A stretch of 64,000 bases of DNA from Friedmanniella luteola (GCF_900105065.1 NZ_LT629749.1:1612001-1676000); one strand, 5' to 3'. Positions 25,735 to 36,712 are shown, counted from the stretch's first letter. Translations and numbers: made by a program. The notes: generated by a model from the sequence alone, not told the origin.

Positions 25735-27879
25735 TCAGCCGGTGATCTGGTCCAGGATCCAGGCGTACTCGAACGCCGTCTCGCGCCAGCTCTTGTAGCG
25801 CCCGCTGACGCCGCCGTGACCGGCCGTCATCTCGGTCTTGAGCAGGATCGGCCGGTCGTCGGGGTTGGTGGCGGTGTGCCGCAGGGCGGCCACCCACTTG
25901 GCCGGCTCGACGTAGTAGACGCGGGTGTCGTTGAGGCTGGTGGTGGCCAGGATCGACGGGTAGTCCTGGGCGCTCACGTTCTCGTAGGGCGAGTAGCTCT
26001 TCATGTAGGCGTAGACCTCGGGATCGTGCAGCGGGTCGCCCCACTCCTCCCACTCGATGACGGTGAGCGGGAGCTCGGGGTCGAGGATCGTGGTGAGGGC
26101 GTCGACGAACGGCACCCCGGCGTGGATCGCCCGGAAGGTGCCCGGCGCCAGGTTGGCGACGGCACCCATCAGCAGGCCGCCGGCGCTGGCCCCGCGGGCC
26201 GCCAGCCGGTCGCTGCTGGTGTAGCCGTTCTCCAGCAGGTGGTGGGCGGCCGCGATGAAGTCGGTGAACGTGTTGCGCTTGGTGAGGGTCTTGCCGTCCT
26301 CGTACCAGCGCCGGCCGAGCTCCCCACCGCCGCGCACGTGCGCGATCGCGAAGACCACACCCCGGTCCAGCAGCGACAGCCGGGCCAGCGAGAAGGTCGG
26401 GTCGATGCTGATCTCGTAGGAGCCGTAGCCGTACAGCACGGCGGGGGCGCGGCCGTCGAGTGCGACGTCGGCGCGGCGGACGATGGACAGCGGCACCCGC
26501 GTCCCGTCCTCCGCGGTCGCCCAGGCCCGCTCCTGGACGTAGCGGGCGGGGTCGAAGGGGCCGAACGTCGGGTCGTCCAGCACCGGGGTGCGCTTGAGCA
26601 GCGTCAGCTCCCCGGTGGCCAGGGTGTAGTCGTAGACCGAGTCCGGGGTCAGCATCGAGGCGTAGCTGAGCCGGATGGTCGGCGTCTCGTACTCGGACTC
26701 CCCGGGGGCGTCGACGACGTGCAGGATCTCGTCGAAGGCGATGTCGGCGCCGGGGCCGAAGTCACCGGCCGCGTCGCGGGGGAGGACGTGCAGCGCGGTC
26801 AGGCCGTCGCGCCGCAGCGAGACGACGGCGTGGCCGGCGTAGGCGCTGACGCCCAGCAGCCGGACCCCCGGCTGGTGGGGGAGCACGGTCTCCCACTGCT
26901 CGGGACCCGTGGCGTCCAGCGGCGCCTGGGCCAGGGTGAAGTCCTCGGCGCCGCCGTCGTTGTGCACGACGAGCAGCCGGTCGCCGGCGGGCTCGACGTC
27001 GTACTCGACGCCCTCACGCCGGGGCGCCACCAGCCGGGGCGTGCTCTCCGGCTCGTCGGTCGGCAGCAGGTGGTACTCCGAGGTGAGCTTGGAGCCCATC
27101 CCGATCACGATCCAGCGCTCGTCCCGGCTGGTGTCGACGCCGACCCAGAACCGCTCGTCGGGCTCGGTGATCACCTCGGCGTCCCCGGCGGGGTCGCTGC
27201 CCAGCCGGTGCCGGAGGACGACGTAGGGCCGCCAGGCCTCGTCGGCGCGGGTGTAGAAGAGGTGGCTGTTGCCGGCCCAGGCCACGCCGTAGGCGGTGTC
27301 GTCGATCTGGTCGGGCAGCTCGGACCCGGTGCTCAGGTCGCGGACCCGCAGCGTGAAGCGCTCCCCGCCGGTGGTGTCCACCGAGTAGGCCAGCAGCCGG
27401 CCGTCCTCGGAGACGCTGAACGCACCGACGGAGAAGAAGTCGTGGCCCTCGGCCTCGGCGTTGCCGTCGAGCAGGACCTGCTCCCCGACGATCTGCTGCC
27501 CGGGGTCGGGCGGCGTACCGCGGTCCGCGGCCTCGACCCGGCAGAAGATCGCGTACTCCGAGCCCTCGACGGTGCGGCTGTAGTACCAGTACGCGCCGCC
27601 GCCGCGGTGCGCGGCGTAGCTGGGCACCGACAGGTCGGTCTCCTGCGTGCGGGCCTTGATCTCCCCGAACACGGCGTCGGTCAGGTCGGCCAGGTGGGCG
27701 GTGCGGGCCTCGGTGTAGCGGTTCTCGGCCTCGAGGTGGGCGATGACCTCGGGGTCCTCCTTGTCCCGCAGCCACTCGTAGTGGTCGGTGACCGTGTCAC
27801 CGTGGTGGGTCCGCTGGTGCGGCCGCCGGTCGGCGGTCGGCGGCAGCGGCGTGGCGGTGGGGTCGGGCACGGGAGGCAT
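25735..27879 (-). CDS. ptrB: S9 family serine oligopeptidase (oligopeptidase B type)
   Basis: A 714-aa prolyl-oligopeptidase-family enzyme with an N-terminal beta-propeller (about residues 80-420) and a C-terminal alpha/beta hydrolase domain. The catalytic serine is in RGASAGGLLMGAVANLAP, the aspartate in SLNDTRVYYVEPAKWVAALR and the histidine in TAGHGGVSGRYKSW. The start (TVTDHYEWLRDKEDPEVIAH) and EWEEWGDP match oligopeptidase B, which cleaves short peptides after Lys/Arg. No signal peptide is seen, so it is cytoplasmic. A single gene; its 5' end lies 41 bp from the nucleotidyltransferase stop. Confidence 0.95.
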   Translation of the reverse strand: MPPVPDPTATPLPPTADRRPHQRTHHGDTVTDHYEWLRDKEDPEVIAHLEAENRYTEARTAHLADLTDAVFGEIKARTQETDLSVPSYAAHRGGGAYWYYSRTVEGSEYAIFCRVEAADRGTPPDPGQQIVGEQVLLDGNAEAEGHDFFSVGAFSVSEDGRLLAYSVDTTGGERFTLRVRDLSTGSELPDQIDDTAYGVAWAGNSHLFYTRADEAWRPYVVLRHRLGSDPAGDAEVITEPDERFWVGVDTSRDERWIVIGMGSKLTSEYHLLPTDEPESTPRLVAPRREGVEYDVEPAGDRLLVVHNDGGAEDFTLAQAPLDATGPEQWETVLPHQPGVRLLGVSAYAGHAVVSLRRDGLTALHVLPRDAAGDFGPGADIAFDEILHVVDAPGESEYETPTIRLSYASMLTPDSVYDYTLATGELTLLKRTPVLDDPTFGPFDPARYVQERAWATAEDGTRVPLSIVRRADVALDGRAPAVLYGYGSYEISIDPTFSLARLSLLDRGVVFAIAHVRGGGELGRRWYEDGKTLTKRNTFTDFIAAAHHLLENGYTSSDRLAARGASAGGLLMGAVANLAPGTFRAIHAGVPFVDALTTILDPELPLTVIEWEEWGDPLHDPEVYAYMKSYSPYENVSAQDYPSILATTSLNDTRVYYVEPAKWVAALRHTATNPDDRPILLKTEMTAGHGGVSGRYKSWRETAFEYAWILDQITG

Positions 27880-27920
27880 GATCCACCGACCTTAACCGGC
27901 GCTGCCGGGCGCGGCGGCGC

Positions 27921-28439
27921 TCAGCCCGAGGGGGCGACGAGATCGCGCAGCAGGGCGAGGTCGTGCCGGTCCTGGGGCCGGGGCGGGTAACCGGTGTGGA
28001 AGCGCTGCTGCCGGGCCGCGGACAGGCATGGCAACGGGTGGTCGGCGAGCACCCCCAGCACCAGGTCGGCCGCGGGGTAGTGGAAGGTGGCGCCGTCGAG
28101 CCCCGCCTGGACGCCGTCGCCCCAGGCGTCGAAGACGACGGGGTGCAGGTCGACCCAGCGGTCCTGCGGCGCGGCGAGCTCCAGCCGGACGGGCAACCAG
28201 TCGGTCTCGGGGGCGTAGCCGAGGGCGGCGAGCGTCTCCACGGCGGCGTCGAGGTGCTCGGCGTCGACGGCCAGGTCGAGGTCGCGGTGCGGCCGCGTGA
28301 CCCGGCCCACCAGCGCGTCGACGCCCCAGCCGCCCGCGACCCAGTGCGGCACCGCCGCCTCGTCCAGGGCCCCGGTGACGGCCAGCACGTCGGTGAGCAG
28401 CACGGACGTCACGCTAGCCGGGTCCGTGGTCGGCGCCAC
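27921..28439 (-). CDS. Nucleotidyltransferase of the aminoglycoside/lincosamide (ANT(2'')/Lin) fold
   Basis: A 172-aa protein with the signature of small antibiotic-type nucleotidyltransferases: WVAGGWGVDALVGRVTRPHR followed by DLDLAVDAEHLD, giving the GG(W)...DxD metal site, and WVDLHPVVFD supplying the third acid. Homologues include AadB and LinB, but many chromosomal relatives have no shown resistance role. The start is GTG at 28439; a GTG at 28412 would place the start just before LLTDVLAVTGAL and is equally plausible. It is divergent from the carboxylate-amine ligase gene. No mobile element adjoins it. Confidence 0.8.
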   Translation of the reverse strand: MAPTTDPASVTSVLLTDVLAVTGALDEAAVPHWVAGGWGVDALVGRVTRPHRDLDLAVDAEHLDAAVETLAALGYAPETDWLPVRLELAAPQDRWVDLHPVVFDAWGDGVQAGLDGATFHYPAADLVLGVLADHPLPCLSAARQQRFHTGYPPRPQDRHDLALLRDLVAPSG

Positions 28440-28477
28440 GGCGTTGACGGTGGGGACCTTTACGACAGGATGTGCGC

Positions 28478-29953
28478 ATGGGAGCCGAGGTCGACCAGAC
28501 CACGTTCACGCGCGAGGACCGCAAGCGGCACCGGGAGAAGGTGCGCCGGGGCCTCGACGTGCTCGCGCGGATGCTCACCGAGTCGCGCTTCGACTTCGAG
28601 CGGCCCATGGTGGGGCTGGAGATCGAGCTGAACCTGGTGGACGAGCAGTGCGAGCCGGCGATGCGGAACGCCGAGGTCCTGCAGGCGATCGCCGACCCGG
28701 CCTTCGTCACCGAGCTCGGCCGGTTCAACATCGAGATCAACGTGCCGCCCCACCGGCTCAACGAGTCGGGCTTCACCCGCTTCGAGGAGTCGGTGCGCGC
28801 GGCGCTGAACGCCGCCGACCCGAAGGCGCAGGAGATCGGGGCGCAGACCGTGATGGTCGGCATCCTGCCGACGCTGCGCCCCGAGCACGTGCGGGCCGGC
28901 AACCTCAGCGAGAACCCGCGCTACTCGCTGCTGGACCAGCAGATCTTCGCCGCCCGCGGGGAGGACCTCGAGATCGTCATCGACGGCGTCGAGCGGCTGC
29001 AGATGGTGTCCGACACCATCACACCGGAGGCCGCCTGCACCTCCACGCAGGTGCACCTGCAGGTCAGCCCGGACGACTTCGCGGGCTACTGGAACGCCGC
29101 GCAGGCCATCGCCGGGGTGCAGGTGGCGGTCGGGGCGAACTCGCCCTACCTGTTCGGCCACGAGCTGTACTCCGAGTCCCGGATCCCGCTCTTCGAGCAG
29201 AGCACCGACACCCGGCCCGAGGAGCTGAAGGTGCAGGGCGTGCGCCCCCGCGTCTGGTTCGGGGAGCGCTGGGTCACCTCGATCTTCGACCTGTTCGAGG
29301 AGAACTCGCGGTACTTCCCGGCGCTGCTGCCGGTCACCAGCGACGAGGACCCGGCGGCGGTGCTGGACGAGGGCGGGGTCCCGCGGCTCGAGGAGCTGAA
29401 GGTGCACAACGGCACCGTGTACCGGTGGAACCGGCCGGTCTACGACGTCTCCGACGGCAAGCCGCACCTGCGGGTCGAGAACCGCGTGCTGCCCGCCGGC
29501 CCCACCGTCGTCGACACCCTCGCCAACGCGGCGTTCTTCGCGGGACTGGTCCGGGCGCTGGCCGACGACGACCGTCCGCTGTGGAGCCAGATGTCGTTCC
29601 AGGCCGCCCAGGACAACTTCGTCGCCGGCGCCCGGCACGGCATCGGCGCGGAGGTGTACTGGCCGCGGGTCGGCCAGGTGCCGGCCGCGGAGCTGGTGGT
29701 CCGCAAGCTGCTGCCGCGCGCCGCCGAAGGGCTCGCGCTGTGGGGCGTCTCGGACGCCGAGAGCGGTCGCCTGCTGGACATCGTGGAGCGCCGGTGCTTG
29801 ACCGGGGTCAACGGGGCCACGTGGCAGACTGCCGAGGTGCACCGTCGGGAGCGGGCGGGGGAGTCCCGCGAGGCGGCCCTGCGCGGCATGCTCAGCCGTT
29901 ACCTGGACGGGATGCACAGCAACGAGCCCGTACACACGTGGGAGGCGGACTGA
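28478..29953 (+). CDS. Glutamate-cysteine ligase-like carboxylate-amine ligase
   Basis: A 491-aa enzyme of the GCS2/carboxylate-amine ligase fold. Active-site segments include MVGLEIELNLVDEQCEPAMR, FNIEINVPPHRLNESGFTRF, AACTSTQVHLQV, VAVGANSPYLFG and LRVENRVLPAGPT. Such proteins form a peptide-like bond between glutamate and an amine with ATP. Actinobacteria make mycothiol rather than glutathione, so the substrate here is uncertain. ACAGGA lies 7 bases before the ATG at 28478. The stop overlaps the ATG of the universal stress protein by one base (TGATG), so the two are coupled, hinting at a stress role. Confidence 0.85.
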   Translation: MGAEVDQTTFTREDRKRHREKVRRGLDVLARMLTESRFDFERPMVGLEIELNLVDEQCEPAMRNAEVLQAIADPAFVTELGRFNIEINVPPHRLNESGFTRFEESVRAALNAADPKAQEIGAQTVMVGILPTLRPEHVRAGNLSENPRYSLLDQQIFAARGEDLEIVIDGVERLQMVSDTITPEAACTSTQVHLQVSPDDFAGYWNAAQAIAGVQVAVGANSPYLFGHELYSESRIPLFEQSTDTRPEELKVQGVRPRVWFGERWVTSIFDLFEENSRYFPALLPVTSDEDPAAVLDEGGVPRLEELKVHNGTVYRWNRPVYDVSDGKPHLRVENRVLPAGPTVVDTLANAAFFAGLVRALADDDRPLWSQMSFQAAQDNFVAGARHGIGAEVYWPRVGQVPAAELVVRKLLPRAAEGLALWGVSDAESGRLLDIVERRCLTGVNGATWQTAEVHRRERAGESREAALRGMLSRYLDGMHSNEPVHTWEAD

Positions 29954-30393
29954 TGTCCGAGACGCAGCAGACCGGGTCGCCGCGGACCTCGCCCGGGACC
30001 GGCACGTCCGGCGCGGCCGCGGCGCCGCGGGTGATCGTCGTCGGCTACTCCTCCAAGCCCGAGGGCCGCGCGGCGCTCGCCCGCGCGCTGACCGAGGCCC
30101 GGGCCCGGAACGCCGAGGTCGTCGTCGTGCACAGCTCGCCCGACTCCGAGCTCGCCGGGCTGCGGGCGGAGCTGGCTGCGTCGGGGGTGCCCCATGAGAT
30201 CAAGGAGGCCGCCGACGCGCTCGACCCGGCGGAGGAGCTGATCACGACCGCGGACGCCCGCGCCGCCGAGTTCATCGTCATCGGGCTCCGCAGGCGCTCC
30301 CCGGTCGGGAAGCTGCTGCTGGGGAGCAACGCCCAGCGGGTGCTCCTGGACGCCGCCTGCCCGGTGCTGGCGGTCAAGGCCGAGACCGTCTGA
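29953..30393 (+). CDS. Universal stress protein (UspA family)
   Basis: A 146-aa single-domain Usp. After a flexible 25-residue N-terminus come VIVVGYSSKPEGRAALARAL, VVVVHSS, and the ATP-binding loop region EFIVIGLRRRSPVGKLLLGS followed by NAQRVLLDAACPVLAVK. The G-x2-G-x9-G(S/T) motif (GLRRRSPVGKLLLGSNAQ) is recognisable, so ATP binding is likely. It is translationally coupled to the carboxylate-amine ligase. A small GGCTCG/CGAGCC hairpin follows right after the stop (30395-30409) and may end the operon. Confidence 0.9.
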   Translation: MSETQQTGSPRTSPGTGTSGAAAAPRVIVVGYSSKPEGRAALARALTEARARNAEVVVVHSSPDSELAGLRAELAASGVPHEIKEAADALDPAEELITTADARAAEFIVIGLRRRSPVGKLLLGSNAQRVLLDAACPVLAVKAETV

Positions 30394-30492
30394 AGGCTCG
30401 CCGCGAGCCCTCCCCCGCGCGCCCGGCGCGGGTGCCGCTGGCTCGAGGGTTGCTCCCGCGCGCGTACGCTGGACGCAGACCCTGCAGATGCA

Positions 30493-30522
30493 CACTGAGG
30501 AACTCTCCGTGAATCCTCAGTG
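30493..30522 (+). promoter_or_regulatory. Stem-loop in the leader of the principal sigma factor gene
   Basis: CACTGAGGA (30493-30501) and TCCTCAGTG (30514-30522) form a perfect 9-bp stem with a 12-base loop, about 100 bp before the start codon. It could be an operator or an RNA structure in a long leader. The 231-bp gap holds no other gene. Confidence 0.45.
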
Positions 30523-30624
30523 CGATGTTTGGAGGGCCGTGACAGACTACGTCCTGGAGCTCCTGTTGACATCCGCGGGGCTCTGCCTGCCCTTGTTCCA
30601 CCTCGCAAGCCCGAGAGGTACTTT

Positions 30625-32031
<1,407 letters not shown>

Positions 32032-32176
32032 GATCTCGGGCTCAAACCGCGCCTGGCTAGGTGTTCAGCGGCCTTCGGCCGAGTCCGCTACCTCGCCCAG
32101 CGCTCTAGTCCAGAGATAGTGCGGTAGGTCAGGACGTGCCAGAGCGCGTCCTGTCCCTACTGCTGTCCTCGCCGAG

Positions 32177-33049
32177 GTGCTCGGCTCCTGGAAGCTGCAC
32201 CTGCGCGCCGAGCGGAAGTCGCCGCAGACCGTCAAGGCCTACGGAGACGGCGTCCGGGCCTATCTGGCCTGGTGCGCCCGGGCCGAGCGGTCTGCGGTGA
32301 TCGACCGTCGGCAGTTCCGCGAGTTCGTCGACGACCTGCTCAGCGACGGCGCCCGGCCCGCGACCGCGGTTTCACGGCAGCTCGCCGTCCGGCGCTTCTC
32401 GGCCTGGCTGACCGAGGAGGGTGAGCAGGCCAGCGACCCGCTGCTGGGGCTGAAGGCCCCCAAGCTCGACAAGCCGGTGGTCGAACCCTTGAGCGACGAC
32501 CAGCTCCGCGCTCTGCTCAAGGCGTGCCGCGGACCCGAGGTCCGCGACAAGCGCGACGAAGTCATCGTGCGGCTGGTGTTCACCACCGGTGCCCGGGCCG
32601 GTGAGGTCGTCGCCCTGCAGACCGGTGACCTCAGCCTGCGGTCCGACCCGCCCACCGCCACCATCCGTCGGGGCAAGGGCGGCACCGGCCGGGTCCCCTT
32701 GGCCGTCGAGACGGCCGCCGCGATCGACCGCTACCTGAGGGCCCGCAAGGGCCACCGGCTGGCGGGGGAGTCGGCCCTCTGGGTGGGCGATCGCGGCAAG
32801 GGCTTCACCTGTGACGCCCTGCACAAGACCCTCGCGATGCGGGCCCAGGCGGCCGGCATCGCGGGTTTCCACCCACCCCTGCTCCGGCACACCGCGGCCC
32901 ACCGCTGGCTTGCCAAGGGCGGTTCGGAGGGCGGGCTGATGGCGGTGGCCGGCTGGACCCGGCCCGACATGCTGCTGCGCTGCACCAAGGCCCAGGCGTC
33001 GGTCCGCGCCGCCGAGGAGGCACGGCGGCTCAACCTGGGGGAACTTTGA
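32177..33049 (+). pseudogene. Tyrosine recombinase/integrase with lost catalytic residues
   Basis: A full-length 290-aa open frame with the N-terminal SAM-like core-binding domain (KSPQTVKAYGDGVRAYLAW) and the catalytic domain. The first arginine is in TTGARAGEVV (R140), the lysine in RRGKGGTG (K167), the second arginine in LLRHTAAHRWL (R237), and tryptophan in the VAGW position (W260). The HxxR histidine is proline (FHPPLLR) and the nucleophilic tyrosine is cysteine (C269, codon TGC, in DMLLRCTKAQAS). It is therefore probably inactive in strand exchange. The sequence TAVLAE upstream of the GTG start suggests an eroded original start. It sits 145 bp after rpoD. Confidence 0.75.
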
Positions 33050-34232
33050 TCTGACCTGGTCAGTGGCGTCTTCGGCAACGTTCCCCCGGTCTTCGGGGTG
33101 GTGACTCGCAGCGGAGGGAGCCCGGGATCGTCGGCCCTTCAACGTCTGGCGGTGTCCCCGGGCCGGGCTGGCTCGTCCCAGCGGCGGCGGCACCCTCTCG
33201 TCCTGGTGGACCCCTTTGCTCGGGTCGCCCACGCGTCAGCGGTGGTGACTGGTCGAGCGCTCCTGAGCAGCCCTGCAGGTGACGAGTTGGCGCTGCCGGA
33301 GGCCCGAGCTCGGGGCCCAAGTTGTCCACAGGTCCGACAATGCAAGAGGTGTGTGGCACTTCGATCTTTGGGTCGTACCCCTGCTGGTCGCGTCGAAGAC
33401 TGCGAAGCTGCGTCGCCGGTGTGCCGGCTCAGGGGCAGGCTCCGGCCGCTGACGACAGCCGAGTCAGAGCAATTGAGATGCTGGGCACACCGTGCCTCTG
33501 CTGTGGGCCGTAGGTGCGGGAAGGTCCTGACTCCCGGGCCGAACGCGGTGTCGGTGCTGATGGCCACCACCGACGACTGGGCGGTGTTCGGCGAACCGCC
33601 GGGGCGGAGGGGCCGGCTAGTGGTGGGGTGGGACCGGATGCAGCTGGTCGTCGATAACCAGGCTCTGCTAGACGACCTCAACCGCTACGCCCCTGACGGC
33701 CTGTGGGCGGCGAGGACGCCCTCCACGGCAAGTGTGTGGTCGTCATCGCCTGAGACGGTGACGTCGACTTCGCCCACCACGACGCCGGCGCCCAGTTCGC
33801 CGCGCTGACGGGCATCGGCCAGGCCGTGTTCGCCGTACTCCCGCTGCCAGCGGTCCTACAGGAGCAGTCGACAAAGTGCTCTAAATCCTGCGGGTGGGAC
33901 GGTCTTGGTCCAATCCGCACAGCGGCAGCTGCGTCCGACCCCTCGGTTGACCGGTCGGCCGGTTGACCGGTGGGGCCTGCGTCGGTGCGTCACAGACGTT
34001 GGGTCACCCGCCCGGCGGACGTCTCTCGGCGAGTGGACGCTCGAAGCAGCATGAGGTGAGGCCCAGGGGTCACGCACCGGACGGCAAAGTAGGGCAGAGG
34101 CGGAACACTCCCCACCGCGTCACTGATGCTTCCGGTCCCTCCTGACCCTTTTCGCAGCCCCCCGAGCAGGCCTATGAGGGTTGAGCCGGGGAAGGTTGCA
34201 GGGGTGGCAGGCTCCAAAATCGAGCACTCAGC
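33050..34232. other. Gene-poor region after the recombinase
   Basis: No convincing gene. The plus-strand stretch from about 33550 to 33710 reads VLMATTDDWAVFGEPPGRRG and VVDNQALLDDLNRYAPDGLW. A second frame from about 33705 reads GEDALHGKCVVVIA, then after a stop DGDVDFAHHDAGAQFAALTG, which suggests a decayed protein of unknown family. The rest shows mixed codon use and many stops. Confidence 0.4.
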
Positions 34233-34952
34233 CTACTTCACGCTGATGTGTACGTGGTTCTTGTGGTTGGCGGAGTCGCCGCCGCGGTTGGCCATGGCGC
34301 GCCAGCCCTCACTGCTGCGTCTGGCACTCCAGATGTGTTGGTTCCAGATCACGTAGGTGATCCCCAGCGTCTTGGCGTTGGTCCTGGCCCAGGCGGCGAC
34401 CTTCCCGCCGAGCTGCTTGCCGGATGTGGACCTGTAGGCGGGGATCATGAGATCCACCGCCCGCCCGGTCGCGTGGTCGCCTCCACCAGGACGGACTCCG
34501 TAGACGGTCTTGATCCTGGGGAACTTCGCTACCGCCGCGTTGGAAGTCCTGGCGGCGTTCGGCTTGAGCCCTCTCGGCGTGACCGACGACCTTGGTGCCG
34601 GCGCCGACCTGGTGGACACTTTGGAGGTCGACAGGTACTTGGTGCTCACCCAGCCGATCGCGTTGGCGTTCTGCACTCGGGCAAACCCGTTGCTCGACCG
34701 GCCGGTCAGGGTCACTCTCACGCCTTTCCGCAACACCTTGATCACCCCGTAGGACCGGCCAGGGCCTTTGCGCAGGTTGAGGTTGGCAGTGGTGGTCCGC
34801 GCTGTGCCATCGGTCGCCTTACTGGCGCTGGCGCTGGCGCTTGTCGCAGCAGCAGCCGTGGGAGCTGTCGTTGGCAGCGGTGCTGCCCCAGCGAACAGCA
34901 GGGCAGTGGTTACGGCGCTTGCCGCGATGGCACGGCTCAGTCTGGTGTCCAC
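34233..34952 (-). CDS. Secreted bacterial SH3-domain protein with C-terminal hydrolase-like domain
   Basis: A 239-aa exported protein. It has a signal peptide (about residues 1-37, IAASAVTTALLFAGAAP), a bacterial SH3 domain (about residues 53-108; TTANLNLRKGPGRSYGVIKV...GWVSTKYL) and a C-terminal domain with HATGRAVDLMIP and NHKNHVHISV. The histidine and aspartate pattern of that domain is the ARB_07466/peptidase M15-like arrangement found in actinobacterial cell-wall proteins. It probably binds and trims peptidoglycan outside the cell. GTG at 34952 with GAGGAG upstream is the start. It is a single gene with flanking gaps on both sides. Confidence 0.85.
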   Translation of the reverse strand: MDTRLSRAIAASAVTTALLFAGAAPLPTTAPTAAAATSASASASKATDGTARTTTANLNLRKGPGRSYGVIKVLRKGVRVTLTGRSSNGFARVQNANAIGWVSTKYLSTSKVSTRSAPAPRSSVTPRGLKPNAARTSNAAVAKFPRIKTVYGVRPGGGDHATGRAVDLMIPAYRSTSGKQLGGKVAAWARTNAKTLGITYVIWNQHIWSARRSSEGWRAMANRGGDSANHKNHVHISVK

Positions 34953-35939
34953 GGTGACTCCTCGCGGCCCGAGGGCCAGGTTGGTAGAGGTGGTGCGTGT
35001 TTCGGTGTGTCAGTCCGACTCCGTCTGCAGCGACAACCCGACGTTCCCCGGGACCCTAGGCGTTATAGAACCGTTACCACAAGCTCAGCGTTGGAACGTG
35101 CCATTACGGTGTCGTCGGTGTTCTTTTCTCACTTCGGAGGGCTGCGACGTGCTGGTAATCACCATGTCTGCTGGCTGCTCCGTCCGCGCCGCTGTCCACG
35201 TCGTCCTCCACGTCAGGGCGGACCCGGCGGGGCGCTTCAACCGCAGTTGTCACCACAACGACGGTTCGCCGCCATGCCGCGGAGTAAGCCGCTGCAGTCG
35301 GGTGAGGGCTCAGCTAGTTGCCGGCCGACGACACCAGCCTCAGCCAGCGATGCCTCCGGGCCTGAAATTGTTCAGAGGTTCACTTGCCCTGAGCGCGCTG
35401 TGCTTCTGCTGCGACGTCGTGGCCTACCGACAGCTGGTGAATGCCAATAAGCCCGGACACCCGAAGGGTGTCCGGGCTTCCTGCTCAGTCGAGCTTGTTT
35501 CTCAGCCTTTGCAAGAACGAGGTCAGCGCAGGACGCCGCAGACTGCGCGGTCGGTGGCCTCGGCGGACAGGGCAGCGTTGAGCTCGACCAGCCTCGGAAC
35601 TTCCACGCCTGACCCTGGCGCATGATGCCCCACCTGCCAGCCGTGACAGGACCAGCCCAAGCGCGCAGCTACCGCGACGAGTGCAACTTGAGCCAAGGTC
35701 GATCACGACGGCCATCGAGCCAGTGGCGGCGTCTCCAGGGAACGGACGCTGGGCTCACCACCAACGCTCTCACGGTCGGTAGCAACTTCAGCCATCCGCA
35801 CGGGCGCCCACCGGCGGCTGCTCTGTCATGGGGCCGACCAATCCTTTCCGTGGTCGGTGTCGAACCTTTTTCGGTGAGGCCGTGCGGCTCGGAACATCCG
35901 GGCGTGACGCCGGAGCCTCCACCCTTTCAAGGAGGAAAG
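34953..35939. other. Long gap with an orphan terminator
   Basis: No confident gene in almost 1 kb. On the minus strand around 35520-35620 the sequence EVPRLVELNAALSAEATDRA ending in a stop, followed by the hairpin at 35449-35479, looks like the 3' end of a decayed gene. The last 60 bases should hold the promoter of the CHRD gene, which has a strong AAGGAGGA ribosome-binding site. Confidence 0.4.
35449..35479. terminator. Perfect orphan hairpin terminator
   Basis: AAGCCCGGACACCC and GGGTGTCCGGGCTT form a 14-bp perfect stem with a GAA loop. No intact gene ends nearby on either strand; it probably served a minus-strand gene now degraded. Confidence 0.75.
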
Positions 35940-36701
35940 ATGCGGAATATTCAGAGACTTGCTGGGGTGGCGTGCGGTGCGGCGGCTCTGGCCGCGTTCG
36001 GGGCCGGTCCGGCGCTGGCGGCGACGGGCAGTGTGCACGCGAACCTACGGCCGGTCGCGGAGAACGGCGTCGACGGCAGTGGCACGGCGATGGTGAAGGT
36101 GAGCGGCAACTCGATCACCGTGACGATGGCCGCCATGGGTCTGCTGGCCGACGCCCCGCACGCCGCGCACATCCACTTCGGCGCTGACGCCCGGCACGAG
36201 TGCCCGACCGCCTCCGACGACAGCGACGGCAACGGCCGCCTGAACACCACCGAGGGTGGCCCGGCCTACGGTGCCATCGTGGTGTCGCTGACCAAGACCG
36301 GGGACACCAGCCCCGACAGCGGACTGGCGGTCGACCGGTTCGACACCGCCAAGGGCGGCAAGATCAGCTACGAGCGCGGCAGCATCAAGGTCTCCGACGA
36401 CGTGGCCAAGGCCATCACCGACGGCCAGTCGGTGGTCGTCATCCACGGCGTGGACCACAACCACGACGGCAAGTACAGCGGCAAGGCCAAGAGCGACCTC
36501 AACCCCGACCTCCCGACCGAGGCCACCGACCCCGCGCTGTGCGGGGTGTTGAGCACCGCCCCCGACGGAGGGATGGCCACGGGTGGTGGCGCGACCGCCG
36601 CCGGACCGAACACCACGATGATCGCCCTCGGTGGTGGCGCCCTCCTGGCCGCCGCTGGCAGCGGGTTCGTCGCCGTCCGACGGTTCCGCACCCAGGCCTG
36701 A
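35940..36701 (+). CDS. Exported CHRD-domain protein with C-terminal membrane anchor
   Basis: A 253-aa cell-surface protein: signal peptide (about residues 1-28, ending GAGPALAATG), a CHRD-like domain with SVHANLRPVAENGVDGSG and APHAAHIHFGADARHECP, then VVVIHGVDHNHDGKYSG, a Gly/Thr-rich linker and a C-terminal hydrophobic helix (MIALGGGALLAAAGSGFVAV) with a basic tail (RRFRTQA). That tail resembles a sortase sorting signal, though no clear LPXTG is present. A class F-type sortase is encoded 11 bp downstream, suggesting the two work together. CHRD proteins are surface proteins of mostly unknown role. The ATG follows AAGGAGGA. Confidence 0.9.
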   Translation: MRNIQRLAGVACGAAALAAFGAGPALAATGSVHANLRPVAENGVDGSGTAMVKVSGNSITVTMAAMGLLADAPHAAHIHFGADARHECPTASDDSDGNGRLNTTEGGPAYGAIVVSLTKTGDTSPDSGLAVDRFDTAKGGKISYERGSIKVSDDVAKAITDGQSVVVIHGVDHNHDGKYSGKAKSDLNPDLPTEATDPALCGVLSTAPDGGMATGGGATAAGPNTTMIALGGGALLAAAGSGFVAVRRFRTQA

Positions 36702-36712
36702 GGGACGCAACC

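Noticed and set aside
25636-27990. A 784-codon plus-strand open frame opposite oligopeptidase B
   Set aside because: Antisense shadow: no domain, Val/Gly/Asp-rich composition, and the opposite strand has complete catalytic motifs.
32032-32176. A tRNA or duplicated attachment site next to rpoD
   Set aside because: No tRNA cloverleaf consensus and no clear direct repeat pairing with sequence further downstream could be found by eye.
33098-33808. A 236-codon plus-strand frame after the recombinase
   Set aside because: Most of it is Arg/Ser/Pro-rich with no domain; only the last part is protein-like and it is broken, so it is listed as a gene-poor region.
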